Positions 10,626 through 21,516 of a DNA stretch of 64,000 bases are shown piece by piece (the first letter of the stretch is position 1; each line of letters opens with the position of its first letter). Source of the DNA: Neoarius graeffei (Eukaryota > Chordata > Actinopteri > Siluriformes > Ariidae); contig NC_083596.1 of NCBI RefSeq assembly GCF_027579695.1, forward strand, positions 11,475,298 to 11,539,297, written 5' to 3'. Both the position numbers and the translations under genes were made by a program. Under the pieces are notes generated by a model. That model was not told where the DNA came from. It did no database searches and was given only the letters and a program-made list of their open reading frames with translations.

Positions 10626-11102
10626 TGTTAGGACTAGGACTGTTTTGGCCTCTAGAGGCCGCTGTTATTTCCTTTTCATGTCGTGTTTATTTTGGCCTCT
10701 AGAGGCCGCCACTGTTCCTGTGTTTTGTGTTTGTGTTAATTGCCTAATTATCTTCACCTGTGTCCTTAATTAGTTTGTCTATTTATACCCCTGAGTTCAG
10801 TCCTCTTGTCACGGAGTCTTTGTGCTGTTATGTTTATCTCCAGTTTCCTTTGTACTGTGTTTTTTGATCTTCTTAGCTTTTGAATTTTTGCACTTTGCTT
10901 TTCTTTTGGATTATACTCTTTGGTTTTTTTTGTCTTTTGTTTTGCCCTGTATATAGTGTGTATAGTTTAAATAAACCTTTTGATTCTTTTTCTACTTCCG
11001 CCTCACGCCTCTGCATTTGAGTCATCCCCCTGGTGGCCTAGTGGGGGTTTGCTGGATTATCACACCAACGAACCAGGTTCGAATCCCAGCAAAACCCTAA
11101 CA
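10626..11102 (+). repeat. 3' LTR of sushi-type element
   Basis: 477 bp, identical by eye to the 5' LTR apart from about one substitution near the poly(A) signal (AATAAA at 10970-10975). It ends at the right TCTTG target duplication. Confidence 0.93.
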
Positions 11103-11457
11103 TCTTGAGGCTTATGAGTGGCTTGCACCATGCAGTGAACCCTCTGTATTTACTTTCAGGCAGTCTTCTCTTTATAGTAGATTTGGATATTGATACGCCT
11201 ACCTCCTGGAGAGTGTTGTTCACTTGGTTGGCTGTTGTGAAGGGGTTTCTCTTCACCATGGAAATTATTCTGCGATCATCCACCACTGTTGTCTTCTTTG
11301 GGCGTCCAGGTCTTTTTGCATTGATTAGTTCACCAGTGCTTTCTTTCTTTCTCAGGATGTACCAAACTGTAGATTTTGCCACTCCTAATATTGTAGCAAT
11401 TTCTCGGATGGTTTTTTTCTGTTTTCGCAGCTTAAGGATGGCTTGTTTCACCTGCAT
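11103..11457 (-). pseudogene. Tc1 transposase, N-terminal part
   Basis: The DNA-binding half of the same Tc1 transposase. The first helix-turn-helix reads KKTIREIATILGVAKSTVWY, and a GRPKK motif linker and a second helix-turn-helix (ANQVNNTLQEVGVSISKSTI) follow. It starts MQVKQAILKLRKQKK, and the Tc1 frame runs to the junction at 11103 (GFTAWCKPLISL). Continuation of the open frame beyond this point is LTR-element sequence, not transposase. Confidence 0.88.
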
Positions 11458-12037
11458 GGAGAGCTCCTATGACTGCATGTTTTCTTCACAGCAAAATCTT
11501 CCAAATGCAAGCACCACACCTCAAATCAACTCCAGGCCTTTTATCTGCTTAATTGAGAATGACATAACGAAGGAATTGCCCACACCTGCCCATGAAATAG
11601 TCTTTGAGTCAATTGTCCAATTACTTTTGGTCCCTTTAAAAACAGGGTGGCACATGTTAAGGAGCTGAAACTCCTAAACCCTTCATCCAATTTTAATGTG
11701 GATACCCTCAAATGAAAGCTGAAAGTCTGGACTTTATGCCCATGTCCATTATATAACTATAACTTGAATATGTTTCAGTAAACAGGTAAAAAAAACAAAA
11801 TTTGTGTCAGTGTCCAAATATATATGGACCTAACTGTATGAATGAATGATTCACCACATTTCGTGTCAATTTCATGTCATTTAAATCTTATTAATAGTAA
11901 CGGATCTAGATAAATCAAGTGACTATCGACCAAACTTTAATATGCCTAAAGTCAATGTCAATAATAACTATTATAAATTGCCAATGTAGACCCTCTGATG
12001 ATAAAGTTCTTCTAATAATATTCTATTTCTAAGTCAA

Positions 12038-14131
12038 GTGTCCCCTTATATTGCTCATATGATTAATCAGTGTTTTGCTTTAGGCACTGTTCCCACCTCC
12101 CTCAAAATTGCTTCAGTTACACCAATACTAAAGAAACCTGGTCTAGATTCTCTTTCACTGTCCAATTACAGACCCATTTCAAATCTCCCTTTCCTAGCTA
12201 AAGTAATGGAGAGAGTTGTAGCCTCTCAGCTTCATACTTTTCTTGCTCGTAATGATCTCTATGAACCCTTTCAGTCAGGCCTTCACAATATGCATAGCAC
12301 TGAATCTGCTCTCTTAAGAGTTGTTAATGACCTCCTGCTTTCAACTGATGCTGGTCATCTCAATGTCCTTGTTCTCTTGGACCTCACAGCTGCCTTTGAC
12401 ACTGTACATCATGAGATACTCATTTCCAGACTGTCTTCTTTTGGTATTACTGGCTTAGCTTTAGCCTCGTTTCAGTCATATCTAGCAAACAGGCAACAGT
12501 TTATTTCTATTGGTGTTCATAAATCATCCACTGCTACTGTTGCTCAAGGTGTGCCTCAGGGTTCTGTCCTTGGTCCCCTTCTTTTTATATTATATGTTTC
12601 TCCTATAGGCCAGATTATTCATAACCATGGCCTTAACTTTCATTGTTATGCTTATGACATTCAAATCTACATCACTATCAACCCTTCCATAGCCTCTGTT
12701 CAGCTGCTAAGGACTTCCATCACTGACCTTAGGCTGCTGGGCCATAGAAGGTTCACGCTGCACGCTGCATGTTGCACGCTGCACGCTACACGTTCACGTG
12801 AAGAACCGGACCCTGGGCCATTAAACTTCATGCTTGGATGTTCACGTGTTGCGTCTGTTCTACTTTGACCGAGTAACCAACAATATGGACTCTTCGGATG
12901 ACGACGATTGCCTCATTCTGCTTTTACTGAGACAGAGGAAGAGAAAAAGGAACAGAATTTGGATCCGAGAACACTTCCTTCTGAGAGAAACCCGTGGTGA
13001 ATTTCACCGAACATTCTATAATCTGCTTGACAATCCCGATGAAGAACTATTTTTCAATTATACCATTCAATTATATTTTTTCTGAAGTTTTCCCCTGAAA
13101 GCATAGCGTTATCTCCCTAGACCCGTTCTGATTGGCTGGCGCGGCGGTGACCACATGCATTGACTGGAATTTCCGTCTTCATGCCTAGAAAAAAGTGTGC
13201 ATGTTCATTTCATGCTTCACGCGTGAAGTGTGCAGCGTGCAGCGTGCAACGTGAACGCCGTTCTATGGCCCAGAGCAAGTCATGCTACGTTTGTCCACTT
13301 TTCTTTACACGCGTGTAGCGTGCAGCATGCAGCGTGCAGCGTGAACCTTCTATGGCCCAGCAGCCTTAAGCAATGGCTACATAAGAACTGCCTTAAACTT
13401 AATGCTAGCAAAACGGAGGTTCTATTAGTAGGTACCAAAAGACAGGTTCTGAATTTTCTCCAGTTTTACTATTGATGTTGATGGTGTGTCTACGTATTAG
13501 TCCTTCCCAAGTTATAAAAAACCTTGGAGTTATCTTTGACTCCACCCTTACGTTTGAACCCCATCTTAAACTAATTACTAAGAATGCTTTCTTTCACCTC
13601 TGCAATATTGCACGTCTCCGCCCTTTTCTCTTGGAAACTGATGCCAAAATGTTGGTCAATGCATTTATTTTTTCTCGTCTTGACTACTGCAATTCTCTCT
13701 TTTATGGTCTCCCTGCCACATTGCTCAATCGCCTGCAGTACATCCAAAACTCAGCAGCAAGAGTCCTCACACTCACCAAGCGCACTGCTCACATCACTCC
13801 TGTTTTACAGCAACTGCATTGGTTGCCAATTATTTTTCGGATCAAATACAAAATCTTGCTTTTAACCTATAAAGCTCTTCATGGTTTCGCCCCTTCCTAT
13901 CTCTGTGAGCTAATTCATTTGTACTGTCCCTCCCGCTCCCTCAGATCTTCTGTCTGTGGACTTCTGACTGCTCCACGTTTTAAACTGGCATCTATGGGTG
14001 GCAGATCATTCAGTGTTGCTGCTCCTAAACTTTGGAACTCGTTACCACAATCGCTCCGTGACTGTTCCACTCTCTCTTCCTTCAAAGCTAATTTGAAAAC
14101 TTTTCTCTTTACCTCACACTACTCTTCCTAG
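12038..14131 (+). pseudogene. L2 reverse transcriptase, interrupted
   Basis: RT blocks in order: NYRPISNLPFLAKVMERVV, QSGLHNMHSTESALL, LLDLTAAFDTVHH, QGVPQGSVLGPLLFILY and the active-site block CYAYDIQIY. The usual YADD reads YAYD, so one catalytic Asp is lost. After the MITE the protein resumes (SLKQWLHKNCLKLNASKTEV), and a further frame break lies near 13470. The C-terminal part (LDYCNSLFYGLP, LHWLPIIFRIKYKILLLTYK) follows to the stop at 14131. Inactive. Confidence 0.88.
12732..13365. mobile_element. PIF/Harbinger MITE with transposase remnant
   Basis: Terminal repeats GGCTGCTGGGCCATAGAAGG (12732) and its inverse (ending 13365) are flanked by TTA (12729-12731, 13366-13368), the PIF/Harbinger signature. 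The arms continue as many CACGCTGCACGCTGCA-like units. The interior holds a frame starting ATG at 12884 (MDSSDDDDCLILLLL, RIWIREHFLLRETRGEFHRT, LLDNPDEELFFNYT), which resembles the first exon of Harbinger transposases. The element is an internally deleted derivative. Confidence 0.85.
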
Positions 14132-14222
14132 TGTTTTTTTGTTGTTGTTGGTAACTCCTGTGTAAAGCGTCCTTGGGTTTGTGAAGGGCGCTATATAAAT
14201 TGAACTTATTATTATTATTATA

Positions 14223-14632
14223 AAAGTTAGTCAAAGTCAGACAAAAAAAGTCAGACAAGTTCGTTAGAATCTAACGTCTGGTCTGGTGATCTAACCCTGT
14301 CAGATATAGGGTTGTCTTGCTGCCGTCCAGAATAGTCTGCCATTCGTCCCTGGCGACCATCGCGACAGGTGATCCGAACTTTATCTTGGTGATTTTCTGA
14401 TATTTTTTCTTCGCAGTTTGGCTTTCTCCATTTCCACCAACGGAACTTCGTTTCATTATTTCATTCAAGAGAACATAAAGTTAAAGATGAGCAGGTGATA
14501 AATGCAGACACAAAAAAACAAACAAAATGGCTGAGTGTCGCGGGTTTTCTCGTTCTCTCGTGCGTATCATTAATAGCGGCATCTGTATTCTTTATCGGTA
14601 ACCGCTAAGACATTGGGTGGCTCAAGTGTGCA
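14223..14632. other. No recognised gene; unassigned open frame
   Basis: The stretch between the L2 end and a hAT element. A minus-strand frame (14271-14468; 65 codons, QTAKKKYQKITKIKFGSPVA, LDGSKTTLYLTGLDHQTRR) is lysine-rich and unlike anything I recognise. It may belong to a transposon. Nothing else is seen. Confidence 0.3.
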
Positions 14633-14695
14633 CAGGGGCGTCAGAAGCATTTTTAATGTGGGGGGGGACACACTGGTGGGGGGTCTGGGGGTCCT

Positions 14696-15090
14696 CATCT
14701 CATCTCATCTCATCTCATCTCATCTCATTATCTCTAGCCGCTTTATCCTTCTACAGGGTCGCAGGCAAGCTGGAGCCTATCCCAGCTGACTACAGGCGAA
14801 AGGCGGGGTACACCCTGGACAAGTCACCAGGTCATCACAGGGCTGACACATAGACACAGACAACCATTCACACTCACATTCACACCTACGGTCAATTTAG
14901 AGTCACCAGTTAACCTAACCTGCATGTCTTTGGACTGTGGGGGAAACCGGAGCACCCGGAGGAAACCCACGCGGACACGGGGAGAACATGCAAACTCCGC
15001 ACAGAAAGGCCCTCGCCGGCCACGGGGCTCGAACCCGGACCTTCTTGCTGTGAGGTGACAGCGCTAACCACTACACCACCATGCCGCCCA
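14696..15090 (-). mobile_element. Mermaid-type SINE
   Basis: Full-length minus-strand copy with an expanded CTCAT repeat as its 3' tail. Flanked by the 13-bp duplication GTCTGGGGGTCCT (14683-14695, 15091-15103). Confidence 0.92.
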
Positions 15091-16069
15091 GTCTGGGGGT
15101 CCTCCCCCAGAAAATTTTTAATTAATTAGATGCCATTTCCTGCATTCTGGTGTATTTTTAACAGGTTGTTAAACACCTACTTTGGCCTACAAAAGTCACT
15201 TAATTCAATGACTATTTTAGAGACTCAACAATAAGTCCTCGTTCAACTAGTCCATATATTCATCAGGCTGTTTTTAAACCCACTGCTCTGCCTAAGATAA
15301 TGAGATGAATGTGACACAATTTATCACCAACAATGACTTTATGGGTGCATTTTACTTTTTATTTTAGTGTTTTTTATTTAGTTTTAGATGTAACACAACA
15401 TGCCACTGTGCCAAGCAATAGTGACACTCAACTGTATGTTTAAAAATAAGAATATTCATAATTTCACACAATGAATAGGCATGACATGGCATCATGCAAA
15501 CTTCATAACACAAAATCACACTGTGTCAAGCAACGGTGACACACAAAAAATAACTTCATACAATGAACAGGTGCAATTTTGTTCACCACCAAATTTAGTG
15601 GGTAAATTTTACTTTTTTCTGATTTAGTGATACTCATAACTAAAATGACATGGCATCATGCAGTCTTCATAACACAAAATGATAGCTGACATTAAGCTAG
15701 CTGATACATCTCCTAACATTGACTAGCCAGCTAACTGCACTAACATTTCCATTGGGACAAAAAACCCTGTCCTGTGCGGAAATTTTCACTGACTTTCTGC
15801 TTCTTTGTAAAGAATTTCCTTATGTCCATTGTGTCTGGGGAGGGAGCAAATACTGCAAATAATTCATCATCAACCAAGAATACCCCATTAGGCTAAGCTT
15901 ATTTCATTGAACATTAATTTAACATGGCCTAGGGTTAATTTTGAGGGCATATAACAAAAGAATAAGGTTTTAGCAAAAGCTAGACATTGTGAGGTGGCAA
16001 TGGGGCTGACGTCACCTCCTCCACTTTCGAGCAGCTGCACCAACATTTCTCTGCTCGCGCTGAGATTCA

Positions 16070-16337
16070 CAGAGGCGATTCTAGAGTCTGTTGTGGCCCC
16101 AAGCAAAAATTTCCATGGGGCCCTTCTGACCAGTGTTCATCACCAATATGTTATAAATAATCTGACACCAACGAAAAATGTATGAAACCAAAGTTTTTTA
16201 AATTTCAAATGTGAAAATACAATGGTAAAAAACAATAATAAAAAAAATAAGCCCTCGGGCCCTGACTCTCGGGGGGCCCCTGGGCCAGGGGGCCCCAAGC
16301 AGTTTCCTGCCTTACCTGTTCACAAGCTCCGCGTCTG
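16070..16337. mobile_element. Short hAT MITE
   Basis: CAGAGGCG at the left, CGCGTCTG at the right, and a perfect 8-bp duplication GAGATTCA (16062-16069, 16338-16345). 268 bp, non-coding, with GGCCCC-rich arms on both sides. Confidence 0.85.
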
Positions 16338-16793
16338 GAGATTCACTTCACTCGCGCATGTTGAGTTGTTGTAGGGAAAACCCGGAGTGGATTTTCAGTG
16401 GTATGTGCATTCTCTTATCGATCAAGTGGAATGGATTCTTTCGCGAAGCAATAGAAACGGTGATGGGTGAACTAATATTTTATGTTAAATGTGGGCGGGT
16501 CCAAATGAAGAATTATGAAATCTGAAGGGGACACGCCCCCTTCACATTCAATGGTGGCGACGCCCGTGAGTGTGCACCCCGCGGCGCACCGAATTCTGCT
16601 CCATTCATATGCGCGCTTGATCTGCGTGCGCATGCCTCCGGTATTCACTCCAATCCCCCCGTTACGCTGATTGGTGTACCCACCAGGGAATTGGCATATA
16701 CCACGGGATACACACTTGAGTCCACCCATACAATGTCAGACACATGAAAAGCAGAAAGTCAACTATTAATTTTCGTCAACATAACTGTATCAG

Positions 16794-17171
16794 GGGCGGC
16801 ACGGTGGTGTAGTGGTTAGCACTGTCGCCTCACAGCAAGAAGGTCCGGGTTCGAGCCCCGTGGCTGGCGAGGGCCTTTCTGTGCGGAGTTTGCATGTTCT
16901 CCCCGTGTCCGTGTGGGTTTCCTCCAGGTGCTCTGGTTTCCCCCACAGTCCAAAGACATGCAGGTTAGGTTAACTGGTGACTCTAAATTGACCGTAGGTG
17001 TGAATGTGAGTGTGAATGGTTGTCTGTGTGTATGTGTCAGCCCTGTGATGACCTGGCGACTTGTCCAGGGTGTACCCCGCCTTTCGCCCGTAGTCAGCTG
17101 GGATAGGCTCCAGCTTGCCTGCGACCCTGTAGAACAGGATAAAGCGGCTAGAGATAATGAGATGAGATGAG
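16794..17171 (+). mobile_element. Mermaid-type SINE
   Basis: Full-length copy, perfect 13-bp duplication ATAACTGTATCAG (16781-16793, 17172-17184). The next copy begins directly at the right duplication. Confidence 0.93.
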
Positions 17172-17184
17172 ATAACTGTATCAG

Positions 17185-17538
17185 TGGTGGCACGGTGGTG
17201 TAGTGGTTAGCACTGTCGCCTCACAGCAAGAAGGTTCTGGGTTCGAGCCCCGTGGCTGGCGAGGGCCTTTCTGTGTGGAATTTGCATGTTGTCCGTGTGG
17301 GTTTCCTCCGGGTGCTCCGGTTTCCCCCACAGTCCAAAGACATGCAGGTTAGGTTAACTGGTGACTCTAAATTGACCGTAGGTGTGAATGGTTGTCTATG
17401 TGTCAGCCCTGTGATGACCTGGCGACTTGTCCAGGGTGTACCCCACCTTTTGCCTGTAGTCAGCTGGGATAGGCTCCAGCTTGCCTGCGACCCTGTAGAA
17501 CAGGATAAAGCGTCTAGAGATACCGTAATGAGATGAGA
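17185..17538 (+). mobile_element. Mermaid-type SINE, abutting the previous copy
   Basis: Starts one base after the 17172-17184 duplication. It is slightly shorter in the GTGTGAATG and GTCTATGTG regions. No matching duplication on the right was seen. Confidence 0.9.
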
Positions 17539-18300
17539 CCTATTTCTGAAATTACTTTTAATGGTGTTTGAACTGAATATCATCAGTTTTGAAAACAAAA
17601 AATCATGTATGTGGCAAGAGTAAGAATAATTTAAGCTTGTTTAATGGTTTGATCTGGCCCAAGCAATGAGGACAAAACTGCGCTGCTTCGAAAATGTAAA
17701 TGTAACAGCTTGATGAAAGTGCGCTGATGGTTCCCATGAAAAAAACCTTGTCTCCTGCACTGCGTTCCTCCGCTGAGTCGCGCACTCATTCGGTTTTGTG
17801 TTCTTGGTCTCAGAGCCGCATGCATGAAACAGACACAGAAGACAGAATCAACGTTTAACATAATTAACAATGCACTTTTTAGGGACATGTTTTAATTTTA
17901 TTCTTTTTTTTTATCCAGTTGAATATTTAGCGTACAAATGTATTTTCAGCTCTTAAAAATGGCCGAGGTCCGGACCGCGGGGGCCTCAGACCTTGCTACG
18001 GCCATCATCAAGTTATATATATGTTTAACTTATCATGTGTAGTAAGGGCGGGCGGGAGATTTTTATGTTGTCAGCAGGAGGTCGGGAGGATTTTCGAAAT
18101 GTTCCCTAAAGCGGGAGATCTCCTGCCCATGGTGGGAGAGTTGGAGCCTCTGCATTTCGTGGATGTTGTGGGAACATTCAGTTCATGAAATGTTCTGAGG
18201 GTTTAAATTTTTTTTATACAAGCGAAGATTCTGGGTACAGGTAACCTATGATTTACAAGAGACAGATAGGGTCCTTTCGTGGTTTGCTTAAAGTGTGGTT
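17539..18300. other. No recognised feature
   Basis: AT-rich sequence with short broken frames. I see no gene or bounded element. Confidence 0.4.
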
Positions 18301-18305
18301 ACTGC

Positions 18306-18560
18306 TGTCAAGTCAAGTTTATTTGTATAGCGCTTTTAACATTGTCGCAAAGCAGCTTTACAGAATTTGAATGACTTAAAACATGAGCTAATTTTATCCC
18401 TAATCTATCCCCAATGAGCAAGCCTGTGGTGACGGTGGCAAGGAAAAACTCCCTCAGACGACATGAGGAAGAAACCTCGAGAGGAACCAGACTCAAAAGG
18501 GAACCCATCCTCATTTGGGCAACAACAGACAGCCTGACTATAACATTAACAGTTTTAACA
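18306..18560 (-). repeat. Dispersed repeat with L2-like 3' end
   Basis: Begins AGTTTATTTGTATAGCGC, the reverse complement of the L2 3' terminus, then carries blocks common in fish repeats (AAAGCAGCTTTACAGAATTT, GAGAGGAACCAGACTCAAAA). The rest up to about 18900 is unassigned. Confidence 0.6.
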
Positions 18561-19243
18561 TGAAGACAGTTTCGTTGATGTTGTAACTCTTCATTGATGG
18601 AAATTTGAGTGCAAAACTGTTCATGACAACTGCAGTCCTAAAGTTAGCAAGTCAACTGTAGTCCTCAGCCACAAAAGCATTACTGTAAGAGTCCAGAGCG
18701 TCTTCTAGGTGTGACTTTCAACTGTCCTCATGGGGTCGTCCTCCACAGGAGCGATGCGATGAGACTCCAACCAGACACAGGGCACCAGGATGGATCAAGC
18801 AGGTCCGAGGAGCAGAAGAGGTCAGCATCTACTGCTGTTTGGCCTGCAGTAAAAGTCCACTGTGAGTATTGGAGCGTGCAGTCTGTCGTGTTCCCACTGT
18901 TGTGAATGATACAGTTTAAGTCGTCTCACTAGGTCCACTAATCAATAACATTCTGTCAATGATTTATATTTTGTTCACTTGTCCTTTCAGGTGATTTGGT
19001 AGTGTTTATTTCTTTTGGTTATTGAATGTGAATGATTAATGTTATTCTACCCTTTTGGTGTTTTTGCTGATTATCTCATTCATCTGTTTAGTCTCCTTGT
19101 CAGGTGACTTTTCTTTGTTCTCCTGTAATCGGTGTGGTTTTGTTTTTGGTTGGTTTTCTTTGCACTCAGTAATGTATGTGTGAAACGTACTCCCGTTTTG
19201 TTTGTCCCTCCTAAACCCTGACCAAGTTGGCTAAGGCATATCC
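18561..19243. other. No recognised feature
   Basis: Only short open frames and AT-rich sequence. It may be the continuation of the preceding repeat. Confidence 0.35.
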
Positions 19244-19900
19244 TTTCCAGTGTATGGAGTTTGAGTGCCACTCAGTGCACAGACTAGTCTACACGTCACT
19301 GTGTTGTGTGTGTTTTATATATACATATAAATACTGTAATAATAAAGGGAATTGAAAATAACTGTAAAAATTGTAGGCAATCAGTAAGCATCAGAACAGA
19401 TATAAAAAATAATATACACACTGAGCAGGTTATGGCAAGATCAAGCAGATGCAAAAAAAAAAAGATTGCAGAAAGAACAAACCGAATGCAAGGAGTTAGA
19501 AGATACTAAAAGCAGGGCTGCAGTCTGCCACGTGGACAAAGTCTAGGGCATACAACTTAAACCACACCACACCACACTCCTGTATGCACAACAAGCCAAT
19601 ATAGTTTCACATGTACCCCCTTTCCACCAACGTAAACCAGGTGCTAGTTCTGGGCTAGTGCTAGTGCTCGTTTGGCACTGGTTCAACTTATGAACCTTTT
19701 CGGAACTGATTTGCTTTTCAACGGGCTAGATAGCTACCCGAGGGCCACATTATTATGTCACTGTATATGTTTATGCTTTCCCAGTCATTAGGCCCACTGC
19801 TAGTACCACTAACCTGCCTGCTTGTCCTGTTAGTGCTGCTAGCCATCCCCACTAGTGCACTAGCCTACCCTACTTGTACCACTAGCAAGTGCCACTAGCC

Positions 19901-20889
19901 CAGGGGTGGGCAATTATTTTTTCCATGGGGCCACATGAGAAACAGAAAATTTTGTGGAGGGCCAGACCAAAAGGCTGAACTAAATTCTGCATAATATTAA
20001 TTGTATTTCTTTATATAAAGCAGTAAATAACATTGTTTTTACAAGCTGCTAAGACTGGTAAGAGTATGGAAAAAAACGAGGTTGCCTTACAAAAAAATGT
20101 CATTTATTCAATCAAATTTCCCAAAAACAATGGCTAACAAAATGTGAACGTTTGTACCATTTTTTTCAGTCACATTCACCCCAAAACACAATAAAGACAT
20201 CACAATATTGTCTTTCTACTCCAAATATCAAGCAAGATACATCATATTATAATAATGATGCCCACATTTGTAGTCTAATCACCTCATTTGGTGTTTTTCA
20301 GTTTTTTATTTGTTCAGTGAGAGAAATCTAGTCTCTGTTGGTCTTTAACGAGTGCATCAAAGTCAGGTTGAATGTCTGAGGTGGAGATGCGAAGCACAGC
20401 TGACAGATGATCATCGGTGAGAGAGGATCTACAATGTATACCTGGATTTGTTAAACTTCATCACTGAAAATGTTTGTTCACATATGTAGGTAGAGCCGAA
20501 GAGAACGAACATCTTCTGAGCATGTCTCCTCGGTGTAGGTATCAGATCTACAGATCGGCTCGGGCTCCGGCGCCTGCTGGTGACGTCACACGATGTGATT
20601 GGCTGGACCGTTTGAAGGATGACGTACAAGTTTGTGGTTGGTCTGGACAAATTATGGAAGTAGTTATCGCGGGATTAGGTTTCGTGGGATTTCATGTCAT
20701 GTTCATGTCGCGCGCATTGCATTTTTGTTGAACACAACTTCAAAATAAAAGCAATGCACATTCAGTCCATGCATGGGGTAAAATTAGAAAATAAGTTTAT
20801 TTTGTAATTTCTAATTAACCTTACGCGGGCCGGTCAGAATGAACCAAAGGGCCGGATGCGGCCCGCGGGCCGGAAAATGCCCAGGTCTG
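19901..20889 (-). mobile_element. hAT (Charlie-like) element
   Basis: CAGGGGTGGGCA left end, TGCCCAGGTCTG right end, perfect 8-bp duplication CACTAGCC (19893-19900, 20890-20897). The minus strand holds a transposase C-terminal remnant. The left arm carries the GGGCCACATGAG motif seen in Charlie-type elements. Confidence 0.85.
20429..20650 (-). pseudogene. hAT transposase dimerisation-domain remnant
   Basis: MFVLFGSTYICEQTFSVMKF NKSRYTL (reads through the space) matches the conserved C-terminal block of Charlie-type hAT transposases (CEQTFS...NKSK). The frame breaks just afterwards and the catalytic part is missing. Confidence 0.7.
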
Positions 20890-21516
20890 CACTAGCCCGT
20901 CAAGCTTGTGCCGCTAATACCAAACACAGCAACAACAGTGGTGGACTACACTGTCTCTTTTCCTTCTTCTTTGGATTAACCAGACTAGACACATAATGGT
21001 GGCCACAAAGTTTTAGTTGGTCTTGTTGGTCACACTAATCCCATCCCCATCCCCTCACATAAGTGGTTCTTGATTCTAGACCAGCAATGTGTTGGTACCA
21101 CTCTGGAATCAGTTTTCCCACCCAAGAGCAAGTTCTTTGGCTGACGAAACAGAAAAACTGGTTTTGTGATTTGGCACCAGTTCCAAACCAGCCCTGGAAC
21201 TGCCTTGGTGAAAAAGGAGTAACAGTGAAAGGGTGGGTTGTGCTGCATGCAATAAACTAGTCTGTGCACTGGGGGTCAGTCAAGTGCCATAAACTGGAAA
21301 AGTTACATGTTAGCTTACTTAGCTAGGAGTAAGAATAGATAAATACGTTTGGGAAATACAATACAGAGTGCAAGGCAAAATAAATAAATAAATAAATCAT
21401 ATCCACAGTGACTTCGAGGAGAGAAAATACCAAAATGAACAAGCTGTGTATACAGCAGGTCATTTTCACAACAGCTTAACAATATTTTTATTCATCTTGC
21501 AATTTCTATATTTCTA

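Larger units (their letters stand above)
5805..11102 (+). mobile_element. LTR retrotransposon, Tf1/sushi group of Ty3/Gypsy chromoviruses
   Basis: A 5298-bp element with two 477-bp LTRs that begin TG and end CA, flanked by a perfect 5-bp target duplication TCTTG (5800-5804, 11103-11107) inside a Tc1 transposon. It has a gag frame, an overlapping pol frame with protease, reverse transcriptase, RNase H, integrase and a C-terminal chromodomain, a self-priming type primer site and a purine tract. I saw about one difference between the two LTRs, so the insertion is very recent. The element looks whole. Assignment to the sushi group rests on the chromodomain, the gag type and the primer arrangement. 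Confidence 0.93.
4897..11836 (-). mobile_element. Tc1-like transposon, split by an LTR element
   Basis: The left terminal repeat TAGTTAGATCC (4897) and right GGACCTAACTG (ending 11836) are inverted copies with TA outside. Without the 5.3 kb LTR element and its duplicated target, the Tc1 is about 1.64 kb, the normal full length. The transposase reads on the minus strand and its two halves lie either side of the insertion. The catalytic blocks (WTDE, DNDPKH, SPDLNPIE) are all present. Confidence 0.9.
11975..14222 (+). mobile_element. L2-type LINE, 5' truncated, split by a MITE
   Basis: 3' part of an L2/Maui-like non-LTR element: reverse transcriptase, C-terminal region, and the characteristic 3' end (AAGGGCGCTATATAAATTGA, then ATT repeats). 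The 5' end is lost near 11975. A PIF/Harbinger MITE (12732-13365) interrupts it. No clear target duplication was found. Confidence 0.9.
14633..16568. mobile_element. hAT element with two nested insertions
   Basis: The left end CAGGGGCGTC and right end GACGCCCGTG are inverted, and further inside AATGTG...GGGGGAC pairs imperfectly with the right arm. A perfect 8-bp duplication AGTGTGCA (14625-14632, 16569-16576) is the hAT signature. No transposase is recognisable. The element contains a SINE (14696-15090) and a smaller hAT (16070-16337). Confidence 0.8.
19614..21221. mobile_element. Middle inverted-repeat element of the nest
   Basis: TACCCCCTTTCCACCAACG at the left pairs with CTTGGTGAAAAAGGAGTA at the right. 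The internal AACCAGGTGCTAGTTCTGG is echoed by the GGCACCAGTTCC side. A non-coding MITE-like unit, class uncertain. Confidence 0.5.
19244..21300. mobile_element. Outer inverted-repeat element of a three-level nest
   Basis: TTTCCAGTGTATGG (19244) and CCATAAACTGGAAA (ending 21300) are inverted. The arms continue with CAGTGCACAGACTAGT mirrored near 21255, about 48 bp in all at roughly 75% identity. It encloses two further elements. Family unknown, and no convincing target duplication. Confidence 0.55.

Noticed and set aside
16813-16870. tRNA genes at the SINE heads (A and B boxes in about 20 places)
   Set aside because: None forms a cloverleaf with a sound acceptor stem, and all continue into SINE bodies.
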